A stretch of DNA of 64,000 bases from Trochalopteron elliotii. Lineage: Eukaryota > Chordata > Aves > Passeriformes > Leiothrichidae. Where the stretch lies: assembly GCA_024734555.1 (NCBI GenBank), contig JANPWX010000064.1, positions 1,103,990-1,167,989 on the forward strand, given 5' to 3'. Made by a program: the position numbers and the translations under genes. Below are positions 27,851 to 40,600 of this stretch, piece after piece (the first letter of the stretch is position 1; every line of letters begins with the position of its first letter). The notes under the pieces were generated by a model. It made no database searches and was not told the origin of the DNA. It saw only the letters and a program-made list of their open reading frames with translations.

Positions 27851-27873
27851 GGGGGTGGGGGGGATGGGGGGGG
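27851..27873 (+). other. G-quadruplex-prone G run
   Basis: The plus strand has three long G runs (5, 7 and 8 G) separated by single T and AT spacers, then a GA dinucleotide tract to about 27882. Splitting the runs gives at least four G-tracts with very short loops, the classic layout for a stable quadruplex. It lies at the upstream edge of the CpG island. Confidence 0.75.
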
Positions 27874-28093
27874 AGAGAGAGAGATGCTCGCTAGCTGCTC
27901 TTATTTCTCCTCGTTTCCATGGTGGTTAGCGGTGCATCGCTCAGGCGCCCGGCTGTCACAGTGACATGGTGCTGCCTGTTCGGCGGTCATTAATAGCGAG
28001 GCCCCCGGGCTCCCCGGAGAGGAGCGGGTGCCTGGCCGTGCCCGGCTGCGCGCAGAAGGCGCGGTGCGCGCCCGCGGGAGGATGTCTGTGCGT

Positions 28094-28126
28094 GCCGCTG
28101 CCGCTGCCGCTGCCGCTGCTGCTGCT
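28094..28126. repeat. (GCCGCT)4(GCT)3 hexamer/trinucleotide tract
   Basis: Four exact GCCGCT hexamers (28094-28117) run into three GCT triplets (28118-28126). In the plus frame starting at ATG 28082 it reads as an 11-residue alanine run. In the plus frame of the 27966 ATG it gives alternating Pro/Leu followed by Leu. On the minus strand it also gives an alanine run. Whether any frame is translated is unknown. Confidence 0.9.
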
Positions 28127-28268
28127 CGGGCACGGGTGCGCGGAGCGAGCCCGTGCACGCGCCCAGATACCGCTTCCGATCTGTGGGAGCTACAGGGCAT
28201 GCTTTCTGTCTGTGCAGAGCAGAATGGGAGAAAGTCCCCATTTTCTCCCCACACACCCGGTTTTTAAA

Positions 28269-28290
28269 ATTTATTTATTTATTTATTATT
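28269..28290. repeat. (ATTT)n microsatellite with a splice-acceptor-like end
   Basis: A short ATTT tetranucleotide run is followed by TTAG at 28291-28294, which resembles an acceptor AG after a T-rich tract. I could not pair it with a convincing branch point and exon, so only the simple repeat is asserted. Confidence 0.8.
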
Positions 28291-28294
28291 TTAG

Positions 28295-31200
28295 GGGCTG
28301 TTATCTGTACTCAGAACTACTTATTAGACATCACTGAAGTTCTGCAAAGGCTGCTGTACTTCAGAGGATGCGGTGTGATGAAACCTTTCAGGAAAAATGT
28401 GTTGTGCCTTGCCCCCCGTTTTGATGCCTTTTTTTTTTAAGCTTAAGACTGGAAAAGATTTTACTATTCTTCCTCTTCCAGATTTTGTCAAATATTACAT
28501 TTTACTACCTGCGCTTATCAGTAGAAAGTAAGAGGAATAATACATCTTCCTGAGAAATAACATTTCAGAATGAACTGTGAAAGGGGTTGGTTAAATAAAA
28601 AGTCAGTTTCTCTCAATCTCTTCTTCAGTTTTTCTTTTATGGCCATCCAATTGTATAAACAATAGGATGCCCAGATTTTTCCTTCCCTTTCTTTCTTCTT
28701 TCTCCCTTTATGCCATGCTCTTTGGTGAATGATTTATTTTTTTAACTATTTATTCTGTGTCCATGACCAAAGGGCATACAAACTATGAAGGTTTTAAAAA
28801 CATTGGAATAATTTGTGATTATTGTCACCCCTTCTCCTAGATATATAAAATGGTAAATGAGATAGATGTTGTTAGGAAAAGGTTTTTTCATCCTAAATAC
28901 TGTTTATGTAAAAGAAATTACTTTATAATAGGAGAAGATAAATAATGAAGCACAAAGACTTGGTTATCAACAGGTCAAAAAGAAGAAAATGTTGGATCTC
29001 TTGTGTGAATTCAGTCCCACAGCCCTGAGCAAGTCAGGCCACCCTCTAGTGGACTGAAGGGAGATGTGGTTCTCATTTCAAACTCATCTGCTCTGAAGAA
29101 AGGCTCACGGTGTTATCTAATAAGAGTACGAAAAGTTTCTGAAGATTAGTAAATGGTGTAAATTAATGTGCTTTTTGCAAGAGCAGTAGCACCAAAATTT
29201 TACAATAAAATGGTTGCTATTTTATGAATACGGAATCTCATCTCAATTCACTTTGAGTCTGAGATCTTGGACTGCATTATTTTTTTTTCTTTGGTAAGAA
29301 AATAATTTTATTCTTCATAAAATCACTTATTATGAAAAGAGAATTAAATTAATGCCACCATTCTGAATAAATTTCAGGTTGTTGTAATAGGCTAGGGCAA
29401 ATTTTACAAAACTACTCCTGTTAGACTCACCGGTGCTTACACTGTGGCTCTATTAAAGCAGTCTTTTTGTTCTGCCTCAAATTTTTGAATATTGCATTTA
29501 AGCTAACTGAAGTGAACAAAGTGTTAAATTTTTTCAAAGATCTGTGCTGTTCATTTTTCATTCATCCAACCAAGTGGGACTGTTTCATAGATGAAATAAT
29601 AGCATTTAAGTGACTGATTAAATGAGAATAGGTGAGATATTCTGGGCTGGGAAAAGGCCAAGTGGCCTTTTTATTTTCTCTCATTCTTTGTTATGGATAT
29701 TCAGAATTTTTTTCTAATGTGTGTTGAAGAGTTATAACGAAAAAGTTGGGGCTAACTCATCTTTAGTTACCTTTCTGGTCTTCTTGCCTGAGGTTGGGAC
29801 AGGGAAAACTAAGATCCAGAAGGATGTCACATCATCTTTTTTAGCCTCAGGGCTCATTGGTGGAACCTTGTTTCTCCTTTACCCCCACGAGATGGCTCTT
29901 GGAGCCTCTGATGTATGTAACGGTCATCACTATGAATTGCAAAGGCAAGCCATTTTAAACTTCCAAGTCAGCCTGTAAGCCTTCCCTGCTGCCCAACATC
30001 ATGTCCCATGTTGGATGGGATGTTTTTAGTAAGCACGACCCAAAGCCAGAGGAGTAAGACTTCTTGCCACAAAAAAAATGGAAGTCTTTCCTGATCTCAG
30101 CCCTACCTCTCCCCAGCAAAAGATAGTAACCTGTGCGACAGGGATGGGGTTTTAGGTGGAGTAAGAGACAAGAAAATTTCAAAAAACTTGGGAAAAGTGG
30201 AAGATGTTCTTTTAAAGGCAACTAAAAACTGCTATTTCTCATATCCAGTGGAGAAACAGATGATCTGGAATAAGGTAAATAGATAGGGACTAGCATTGCC
30301 CTGTGTGAAATCTTTCTTGGGTTTTGCCCCTGGCCTCCTTATGAGCTCACTGTTGTTCGTTCAGAATCTGACTTTCTAATTAACATGAGAATCATGCAAA
30401 AACATATTCAGTGATTTGACATGTGAAATTAAGATTAGAGAAGTGCTTCATTTTGGTTGATTGGTATGGACTGTGTAATTAGAGGGCTAGATAATTAAAT
30501 CAACTAAAGTATACTTCTATAAAGAAAGTGAGTTCTTATGATACACTATATATGCAATTAAAGTACTTCCTTGATAGGCATACATTTACATATTAGTTAA
30601 AATGTTATTAAATCATAATAAAATTCTGTTTCTTAAAAAAAGGTGAAGTAATTGAATTTTATAATTTAAGTAATGCTAAAGAATATTTTTTTCAAGCTAT
30701 CTGCAGGAGAAAAATATCTTTTATAACCAAAACAATTATGATTATTAATGTTCATTAAGTTATTTTTTTGCTGATTTCTTTATGATGCTTGGAAGTTTTA
30801 AAATGGCAATGTAATCTATTCTATGAAAATCATATATATAGCTTAATAGGTTACAGGATAGCAAAAAATTCTCTCAGACTGAGAGACAATGAAATTAATG
30901 GAGACTAACTCCAGCAATTTATTTAGCATACATTTTATCTGATTACTGAGTGCACATTAAATAAACTAAGTAATTATTTGTTTGTAATGGACAATAAACA
31001 CAATCCATAAACCCCTTAGTTATTTTAATAAAATGATTCTGTGTCTGCATTTTTCTCAAAATTGGAAGATGATTTCAAAAGTTTTTCCCCTTTTTCATTA
31101 TGTAGAAAGGCAAAGCATCCTTGGGCCTCCATATCCTTTTTTGTGGTTCTGGATTGACCATGACCATTTCTAGTGTTTTCAGTCTTTGAGAACACAGCTC

Positions 31201-34200
31201 TGTTTAGAATGCAGCAAGGATAGTTAAAAACTGTAATACATACTACGCAGTTACAGTAAAAATACCACAACTATTTGATTTAAATTCTAAGATGACACAT
31301 TTTATATCAGAAATGGACAATTAATTTTTTTTTAAGTGTGTATCCATACAGATTATGTCCATGTGTAAAAGAAGCAACACTTTTGGAACAGCTTTATCGC
31401 CTATGACTACACATGCTTCTATCCTGGTTTCTGAGGCACAATGACTACAAGAAGGAGGCTCAGTGGTGGCTTCTCTTACTTTGTTCTTGTAGCCCACAGA
31501 GGAAAAAAAGAGGTGAGCTGGTGTTTATTTGACAGATTAATTCTCACCAGTTCTGCAGAGCACACCCTCACTGCATCTTCCATGTGGGTTGTGGGAAGGT
31601 ATTCCTTTCTGAGCAAAAGTCAGTTTCAAAGAAATCCGTGTTGTGATATCATCAGTTAATTTATTAATTGATTTATTAATTATAGCCAGTTGCAATTGTG
31701 TGATTTGCCTGGAAGAGAGAAAAAAGAGACACCCCTTCATGTAACCCTGTTCTGCCAGCATTTTCATTGCAATGTTATCAACCTGACATTGTCATGTGCA
31801 TTTTTAGATATTCTGGCCAGACTATTGATGTTTTCCTAAAAGGGCTATGCTTTCATACAGACTAATTTTTATTAATATGTATCTATCCAAAATTGAATCA
31901 TTTTTTTCAGTGGTAAACAAAAGCAACATTTCTGGCTCTCGTTTTTTGTCTTTTTTGAGGATGAAAGGCTTGTTGCCAACAATGAATTCAAATTTCTAGA
32001 GTTGCACTTCGTAATGGAAAATGCTATATCAGATTACTTAACCTGCTATGAAATTTCTTTTATCAGATCTGAGAGTTAGTGTTGATACAATAGAGCAAAA
32101 GCAGATGGAAACAAATCTGTAAAGAATTTCACATAAGGAAAAATTCACATATACGCAAAGCCCCAGTTACTTTATTAAATGATATGTAGGTAGTAGGTGC
32201 TATATGACTTGGCAAAATCTGGAACTGCATAGTGAAGAGCCTTATAGTACAGGCAAATTCAGTCATATGTGATGGGGTTGAATGAAAGGGGTGAGGAGCT
32301 GATCTTTGTGATCAAGGAGATATTTCCTATTCCAGAAAACTTGTCTATTCATGTAGCAACTGTTTTATATGAAACAAAAAGTATGAGATCCTGGGCAAAA
32401 ACTATAGTATCTTTTCCTCATTATAGGTCCCAGAGCCATAATCAGCCTTCTGCCAGGAGTGAGTTGAGGTCTGAAAAATCTTAACAAGTTTTGTCCGTAC
32501 TGGGTCCAATGTGGGATGATATCTGAGGTTTTCTGCTTTTCATCCTTGACCCTATTTTAATAGTCAAAAGTCCCTGGCATACCAGTATCTGCAGAAGGCT
32601 GGAAGTGAGTCATGCATAGCAACAACCTTGCTATGTCACATGGGATTTTTAATGAAGACAGAGTAGTGAAAAGCAACTAGAGAATCTTTGTATGCAGCTG
32701 GATAAGGCAGATGAAATATCTATAAAGCAATTTTCAAGCTCTGTATTTGTTTAAAAATTGATTTCATCTCAGTAAGTTTATGTCTTACTTATGGTGACAT
32801 CTCAGGTTTTGCAGTCTTCATTAATTGGATATAAATTATTGGGATCTTCTCTATGGTGGATCTTTAAGACTGAGATACCCTTGTTTGATTTCTTAAGGAT
32901 CTGTTTGTTTGTGATCCTTGTTTGCAGGACCCAGAATGTGCATGGAATGTAGCAGATAGTGTCATAGCTCTTGGAGCTAATCTCTATCTAAGGCTGATGA
33001 AGAAAATAGTGGCAATAATGATTTGAATGTAAGGCCTAGAATTTCCATCCTGGTGGAATAGAATCCATCAGGTGTCAATTTGTTGTAATTGGGTGGTGAT
33101 AGGTCTTGAAATTTCTGTCCTTATAGAGAAGCCATTTTCCATTTCTTCGCTCATATCTATTTGCCTTTCTACGGAACATTAACTGATATTTTATCTGAAA
33201 CAGGTTTGTACCTTTTCTGTTGACACTGTGTGGTGTGGCAAATAGTATGTGATCAGTGAAAGGGAACTTCCTTCTCCCAATAATAATTGTATTTTAAATT
33301 TAGCCACCTTCCTTGATAATGTCACATTGGTGGCAATAAATGCCATATATATAATGTGTGTTTCTCAAGGCCAGAACTTCCAACTGGAATTTCTTAACTT
33401 TTTTGATGCAATGAAACAAGCTGTTCTTGTTGAATTTTATTGTGGTTTAATATTAAAATGAATGGATAACAATAGAAATTCCAAGTTATCTGCTTGTCAT
33501 AACTCTTTGCACAAGAGCTGTATTGGTGATTTGGAAAACTTTAGAGTCACTAAGCTAAATATTAGAACTATAATGTCATTTTGCTTTTCGTTACTGAGAC
33601 TGAGAGAAGTATAAGTTACTTTCCCACACCATCAATAGCATGAATTTGTCCTGGTGATGACAAGAAACAGCACAGATAAGTGCAGTGTGTGCTCAGGATA
33701 TGGTTACCTAATGTTAGTCTAAATAAAGTACACTAAACTATGGGAGTGTAATGGGTACAAGTCCTTAATAGTTTAGTTATGCAATTTCATTTTTTTTCAA
33801 CTTGCAGATCTAGAAAATTAATTAAAAGGTCACTGGAACATACAGCATCCATACTGCTTAAAACCCAAACAATGTAACTAGGAATGCAGTAAATATCTTC
33901 CCCCTCATCTCTAGTTTCATTGCCAAAAACAGTACACATTAAATATTTTTATTTAAATGTAGACCTATCTTTAAATCAATAAGCTGGGGATAGAAAGGAT
34001 CGTGTACACCATGACTTACTGGAGGAGGGGTTGTTTCAGAGGCTTTCACATAATTTCCATTACTAAGGAAACCATTTATTTTGTCTGTGCATGTTTTGAA
34101 TAGATCTCTCATTTGAAGTCTGGTGCTCAGACACAGGATTGCATTATAGCACTTAGAAAGAGGCAAAAGAAACAAAAGAGGCATAAAACCACTCCATGTT

Positions 34201-37200
34201 TAAGGAATATAGTGTATTGTATTATATGCTTATGAAAATGTACATATCTACATATATTTGACAGACCTGTCTGTATGTGTATGCATTTTGATTGTTTTGT
34301 TCCTACAAAAAGCAACGTGAAAATATTAATAAATTGTTCAGGGAAAGCAGATCTTGTTACTTCCTGTACTTTGCATGCCTCTATTGTAAAAACATTTGAA
34401 AAATCTGGTGTACCATTTAGGTAGCAACAAATATGAGTTGTCCTGATTTTCATTTCCTGAAACAAAACATAGTGTGAGATTGAAATAGAAAGAAATCCCT
34501 ATCCATGGTTTTGGATAAAACTAGTCTGCAAGGATGACTCTGTATTCAACAGCTGATCAAACCTTTGCTTGGAAAGTGAGTCTGTTTTGGCAAAATTCTT
34601 GATGAAGTGTAAGACATGACTGCAAATACACACCCAACCATACTTATACATATGTTATAATTGGGTCAGCACATTTTCTCTACATGAATAGCACATGTAT
34701 TCTGTGCTGACCAAACACTTGTATTAACAAACAATTGAATTAATAACCCCTCTGTTACCAATTATGTGTGCTCAGCTGATATGCTCAGAAACAAAAAGGT
34801 TGCCTTAGTACAGCCAGGTGAATCTGGTTTGATATGTTTAAAGTATGAGTATTTAAATAAGTTGGAACTGATTTCGAAGTATCCTCAAAGATGAGAACTG
34901 TTTACAAATACACTCAAAGTGTCAGAGAAATGTAGAAATCCAGAAGATTGCCAGAGATCTGTCAGGAAATGAAGTTTCTAGCTAATAAATATTCTTATTC
35001 TACATGTTCTACTATATGAATTAGTTTATCAGTTAATTTTTTTTGCCAAACAAGATAGAAAATTGAAGACAAAGATGGAAATTCCCATTTTTAAGGTCTA
35101 CAAAACCCTTGGTTCTATAGGGTCATGTGATAACAAAACTTGTACTATAGAAAATTAATTTCCCCTATGTTTTTTGTGTGTTAATGCTAATTTATTTTGA
35201 AATTAAGGAACTTAAGTCATCAGTTATTGCTATCTGATATGTCTGATGAATAATTATTTGTAATATATGTTGCATAGTTCATGAGCCATTTTGGGTGACA
35301 AAAGTTTACTTTTAAAGCTAATATGCCTCAAAGGCATTTATGTGTGTGTTGTGTGTATAATTAATAAACAGTTCCTATAGATTTTTTGCTGTAACTCCTT
35401 GACTGTTAAATGCATGGGGAAATGACAACTGTGGTAAAGCTGACATGTCCTTGTCTCGACTTAGTTGAATACTTTTGGGTAAAGCAAAATAAATTAGATT
35501 ACATAGAGATATCAGAACTCATTTGTCTTGGCTAAGAAATATCAATTTTTAATTTTTCAGAATATTTGTGTTATTTCAATACTGTAGTGGCTATGTTTGC
35601 TTTCTACTGTTGAATTGTAAGAATTCACAACATGTTACAAGGAACACTAAAATCACTGCTATTCATTATCCTTTGATTTATGTTTGCAGCAAGAAATAAG
35701 ATCTTCAGTGTTTGGTAATACTGACCATTTCCTTTATAGTGTAACTGGTGTGTTTCCAAGAGAGTGCATTCAGCTTCTAACTCCCATCAGTATTATAATA
35801 AAAGAGATGAAATCAATATTTTTTTATAAAATAACCGGGATAGGTACTTTCAGAGAAAGTTAACATCTGTTTTGTTATGAGACTATCACCTAGTGAGGAC
35901 CAGGACCATTTGATGCTGAGAAATAATTAAGAGTTAATAATTTAATTGGGAACTCTAATTACCAGAGAAGAGGAACTTACATTTTGTAGAAATTTAACTA
36001 TTTGGTAATTGTTTAAAAGTATCATATAAAATGCAGTAGATAATATAAATGATTGTTTAGTGCCAAGTAAATCTTTTGATGACATCACTGTGACGAGAAG
36101 GCAAAGGACAGGTTGAATGGGAGAAGGAGGGTGTTTTTCCCACAATAATCAGCTCACAGGAACACAGGAATATCATTCAGATAGGCTGCTTGAACTTTAA
36201 TAGTAGAAACGGGATTACACTCTAAGTAGTTGACGACGGAAGGTCATTTGGAGCCAATAAAAGGTAATTCTGTTTTAAACTGTGGGCTTATTAGAACTAA
36301 CTGAGAGAGTAAACACATCTCTGTATAACTGGTTGACCAAGAGGTAAGAGCTCACGGGGTGGCACAGCTGTGAAAAAAAGCAAATATGTCAATCCTATGC
36401 ATCAGGATTGTTGTTCAGAGTTGTTTCAGAAGGAGTAAGGAACTGGCCACTTCACTTCGAATAATTAATTCAGTTATGATTTGTTTTTGTGCTTGAAAAT
36501 CATAGAAACCCAAACTGGAACACATGCAATTAAATACTACTCAGATGACAGCAGAGCCCCCATTACAGAGGGGTTTATAAAACCTTGTCTTGTGTAGTGT
36601 AGGAGAGTCAGGGGGAAAATAAGATTCCTGCTGATAAATACATCCTGCTGGTACATAATGAGGAAAAGGTAGCAGAAGAAAAAAAATTTGTGTGTGACTG
36701 TGATTAAATTTAAGGCTGTTGTTTTTTTTTTTTTCCCTGTGAGTCATCACATCCTGGGATAAATTTCCAGTGGAAATAGTTTGGGTAGAAAATCAAGGCA
36801 AGAGCAATCCAAACCAACCATGACTCAGGTGAAATAAATCACTAGCAAAAAAAAAAAACCCTCTTCAAAGATACTGATTGACATATTTATAAAAGAGGTG
36901 TGTTTACAAATAGCTGACTTCATGCCACAGAACAAAAAGCTAAACTTAACATTTTTGGAAGATCTTTCCGGTCCTTTTTTGCTTATCAAAGATGAAGCCT
37001 CCTTATCAGATTTCTATATAAATCCAGTCCTTATCTGGATTAGTGTGTTCTAAAATCTATTAAACTCTCTTTGGTAATTTTGAATTTTTGTGACAGCGGG
37101 AATTTCTGATTCGTCAACTGGTGGGAATACTCATTTTTCAATGTTAAAACAGCTTTTATCAATATTTTCCCAGGTAAGTGTAAATAAAGCAAATATGAGT

Positions 37201-37496
37201 TTGATATTTTACATTTACTTGCAATTATAAAGTAGTGGTTTACCTATCTCTGCATAAAAATAGTTCATGGGCACTACAGAAAGTTCAAAAGGAAAAAAGG
37301 AAACTAATATCCATATTTAATCTTTTATTTCCACTTTTCTAGATAGTTCTGGAAACAATAATCTTTTTTTGATAGTACTCTCTAAAAAAAATTGTCAGGC
37401 CTTAGATATTATCCAAAATTTTGTTCCAATCTGCCACTGATCACTAAAAGAAGCCTCACATAGCTGGTCAAGTACTCTCATCAGTTTTCCCCCTGG
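28295..37496. other. AT-rich non-coding DNA, no gene recognised
   Basis: All ORFs are at or below 112 codons, overlap on opposite strands and show no family features. No tRNA, rRNA or recognised repeat is visible. If the CpG island fires rightward, this would be its first intron. The one structured element noted is the hairpin at 34671-34725. Confidence 0.5.
34671..34725. other. Imperfect hairpin, about 55 nt
   Basis: TTGGGTCAGCACA (34671-34683) pairs with TGTGCTGACCAAA (34713-34725) at 12 of 13 positions. After an asymmetric internal loop, TACATG (34691-34696) pairs with CATGTA (34704-34709) around a 7-nt loop. The size is in the range of a short microRNA-like precursor, but the lower stem is short and the internal loop large. 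It may be a chance inverted repeat or a remnant of a small inverted-repeat element. Confidence 0.4.
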
Positions 37497-37672
37497 TGGT
37501 TTTTTTTCTGTGGGTTCGTTTATTATTTGTTGGGGTTTTTTATTGTTGTTTTTTGGTGGTGGTGTGGGGTTTTTTTGTTTGTTTGTTTGTTTGTTTGTTT
37601 GTGGGGTTTTTGGGGGTTTCTTTTTGGGTTTTTTTGTTGTTGTTGGGCGTTTGTTTGGAGGCTTTTTCTTGT
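37497..37672. repeat. G/T-rich low-complexity tract with (GTTT)n
   Basis: The plus strand is almost entirely G and T for about 170 bp, with a clean GTTT run near 37576-37601 and GGGG/GGGGG blocks at 37563-37569 and 37602-37617. The complementary C/A strand yields a 139-codon ORF (37395-37814 minus) rich in K, P, N, Q and T that is purely compositional. The strand asymmetry is the real signal. Confidence 0.9.
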
Positions 37673-40600
37673 GGCAGATAATCTGAGTTCTGCTACAAGG
37701 ATGTAGCAAAAAAGCCTTAAGTGCACAAAAAAATTCATATAAGCCTAACTGTTTTGTATGCAAAATCCTACAGCCCCAAAATTGTCTTACTTTTTTAGTG
37801 TGATCTTTTAGCACTCCTAATTTTGCTGACGTCTACTTTTTCTCTGAGTACTGTAAGAAATAGCTGCAATAAATCCACTTTTTAGATACATCTGTATTTC
37901 TTCCTTGGGCCTTAGGTTGAATTTTTCTTTAGCTAATAGGCCATTGATATGTTCAGCCATCTCCTGAAGTGGCTTTAATAGGCAGGTACATTAACTCATT
38001 CCATATTTTTCTACAGAGAGATATTCATCAAAGTAACAAACTTGATGATGGAAGAGCGTATTCTTCTCATTATTGCTAATTTGAATGTTATGCCAAATAG
38101 GCTTTTAGGAACCAGAACACAGATAGTTATGGCCTTAATGAAATAGTAATAACATTCAAAGTGAAACCCAAGAAGTTAAAATGCATGGGTTGAAGAGGGA
38201 GAAATCAAACTGCTGATACATTCTCATATTTTCCTAACTGTACTCTCAGGACACATATTTTTGTCATGGCTTCTGTTATGTCACATGGAGAATATTGAAC
38301 TAAACATAAAGGAGACTCAATATTGCTATTTAAAAATGTGCCTCAGGAGTAACCTAAATGGTGAGTAATTTGGTACATCAGGCAGGAGCACTAACTTTTG
38401 ACCAGGAGAGGAAATTCTAGTAATTCCATTAATTTCACTGATCTCTCCTGAGACCGTCCTGGTTCTGGGTATGAGTGCAATTACTTTTGGAGAGAAGCCA
38501 AACTTCATGCTGCCTACACTGCATTTAAAAGCCTTTAATTGAATATTCGTAACTGAGCTAATTATAAACTACCTTCAGCTTTGAATCTCACTTTCCACAG
38601 AGTCATCTTTCCCATGCCCAGTTTTTTCCTCGTCTTTTGATTGCGTAAAGAGCATGCAATTGCTTTCTCCCACCCTGCCCCTAATTTTTAGAAAAAACAG
38701 TTTACCTTCCTTTTCTCTGAAGTCTTTGCCACTGACTGTTCTGGCCTTTGTCTTTGCTAGCTTCTGTCCAGAGGGATGCAGATTCCAGTCCTCTGCTTCC
38801 TCTTTCATGGTGTCTTATTTATCACACACTTTCAAGGATGTCAGGGGCAGGTCTGTGTGTAATCTAGTCTGTCCTTTGGCTGTGGCAGAAAGACTCCTAT
38901 AATCTTGGTTTAAAAACTGGTCTGAGGTGATCTGCCTTATTAGGGCTCAACACATGGCCAGTCTGAGCCTAGGACATTGCTACCAGCCTAAGACCTGCAT
39001 ATTAGGCTCTGTTTATGTGGATTTCCCTTTGCAATGAAGTATGTCCATGGGACAGGCACAAGAAACACTTATGGATAAGTGCTGCCTAAGCAATAGCTGC
39101 CCCTCGCTCTCCTGGAGTCAGCTGCTACAGTTCCATTTCTGTTTAAATCATGGAAAGATAAAATCATGGATGCAGTCCATTTTTCTTCTTTTTTGGTGGA
39201 AAAGAGATGAAGCAAGGTACATAAATTTTTCATGGGTAAATGCTTTGGAAGCTTGTAAGGCAAATAAATTGAAATGTCAGTATTCTGGCTTGGATGAACT
39301 GTTGAGAAGAACTTTTACTTGGCATATACCAGGATGGCTTTTTCTTTGCTCATGATAAGCACAACTGTACTCAAAGGGTTCTAGGGTGCTGATGGCACCA
39401 AATATCCATTGTCTCTCTAGAGAAGCCTTGACTAAGTCTCTACCTTTACTAAATTTTGGTTCTACAGAGCTTGAAGGTCTATGTTCATAATTTACTAAAA
39501 ACTGTTCAAGTATTTATTTAAAGCTGGTCTGACATCTTCAGTATATTTACGATCAATACCTATTTCTGTGCTTTAAATACATGTTCTGCAGCTTGCTTTT
39601 TTTTTTTTTTTTAAGAAGTGAAACTAAAGTTTATGATCTTGACTAAGGAGGAGTGCGAATTATTATCTCTATTCTTAGGTTTTTATGGTTCTTCTGTGTC
39701 GACCTTAGTGGAAAAGGATTTTTAAAGCAAATCAAATAACAACAAATTAGGCTCTTCACCCCCCCCTTCATATCTTAACACAGGAGAGTTAAGTTATGAC
39801 AATTAAATGAGCTCAATACCAGAAATAGGCAGGGTCCAAAAAGGTACGGAATTTAAAATCAAGTGTCCCAACACGTCCCAACTTATCCCAACATAAGCTG
39901 TCTCTTGCACAGGTTTGTGACTGTGAATTACTAGCTTTGCCTGCATTAGTTTGGGCATAAATGTGTCACAACCTTTAAATAGTATGATTAATCAACCCTT
40001 TCAGAAGAGCTCTAGTATTTGAGAGCTCTATAATACATGGAAAATCTTTTTATTCTGAGAACCATTCTTCTATTATTTTACCTCTGTGTAAATCCTGTGA
40101 ATATTAAAATTTTCCTAGACTTTTAAAAGGGTTTAAAGAAAGAGAGAAACTGCTTTTAAACAATGAAATATTATAGGTCTTTATTTTTGAAAGCATTCAA
40201 TGGGCTCTATAAACACATACCTCACCTTTAATACCATGTAATTCAGTATTTCAGTAGTTCAATGGGATAATACACTGGCTCTCTGAAGAGCTTGTGGAAA
40301 TGAAACATTTAGCATCAGCATCATGGAGCTTAATTGGAAGTTCATTTGCAGTTATTCATTGATAACATCTCAAGGAATCATAGAATCATTCTCACTTTCG
40401 TTGACAAATCATTCCCAAACATAGTTGTAGGGAATGAGATAGATGTTGTAGTAAAACGTTTTACATGATTGGGTTCAGAACTAAAATTGTAGAAAGAGAA
40501 ATTTACTATTGGTTTTCTTGAAGCCATGAAAAATCTGAAATGGAGGTTTTCAGGGTAGCAATTACTGCATATGCTGTAGTCACTTTTCCAAGGCCTATTG

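Larger units (their letters stand above)
27770..28260. promoter_or_regulatory. CpG island, probable promoter and first exon of an unidentified gene
   Basis: This is the only strongly GC- and CpG-rich block in the window. CpGs peak at about 27925-28180, with GC-rich runs, many GCGC and CGCG words and GC-box-like cores. It contains a G-rich run (27851-27873), a perfect TGTCACAGTGACA palindrome (27954-27966) and a GCC/GCT tract. In vertebrates an isolated island of this kind usually marks a promoter of a developmental or housekeeping gene. Direction is not certain. Open frames run through it on both strands: 27966-28337 plus (123 codons), 28028-28267 plus, and 27901-28254 minus (117 codons). None resembles a protein that I know. 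The plus-strand ATG at 28082 has A at -3, and ATGs at 27883 and 27918 open frames of only about 25 codons that would act as upstream ORFs. The exon could equally be non-coding. Confidence 0.8.

Noticed and set aside
27966..28337. 123-codon ORF through the CpG island as a confident coding exon
   Set aside because: Competing frames on both strands are equally open in GC-rich DNA and none resembles a known N-terminus; reported only as a possibility within the island.
37395..37814. 139-codon ORF rich in K, P, N and Q
   Set aside because: Direct translation of the complementary strand of a G/T simple-repeat tract.
40375..40390. AATCATAGAATCATT, similar to the CR1 3' terminus
   Set aside because: The sequence that should follow in CR1 is absent, so the short match may be chance; not called as an element.
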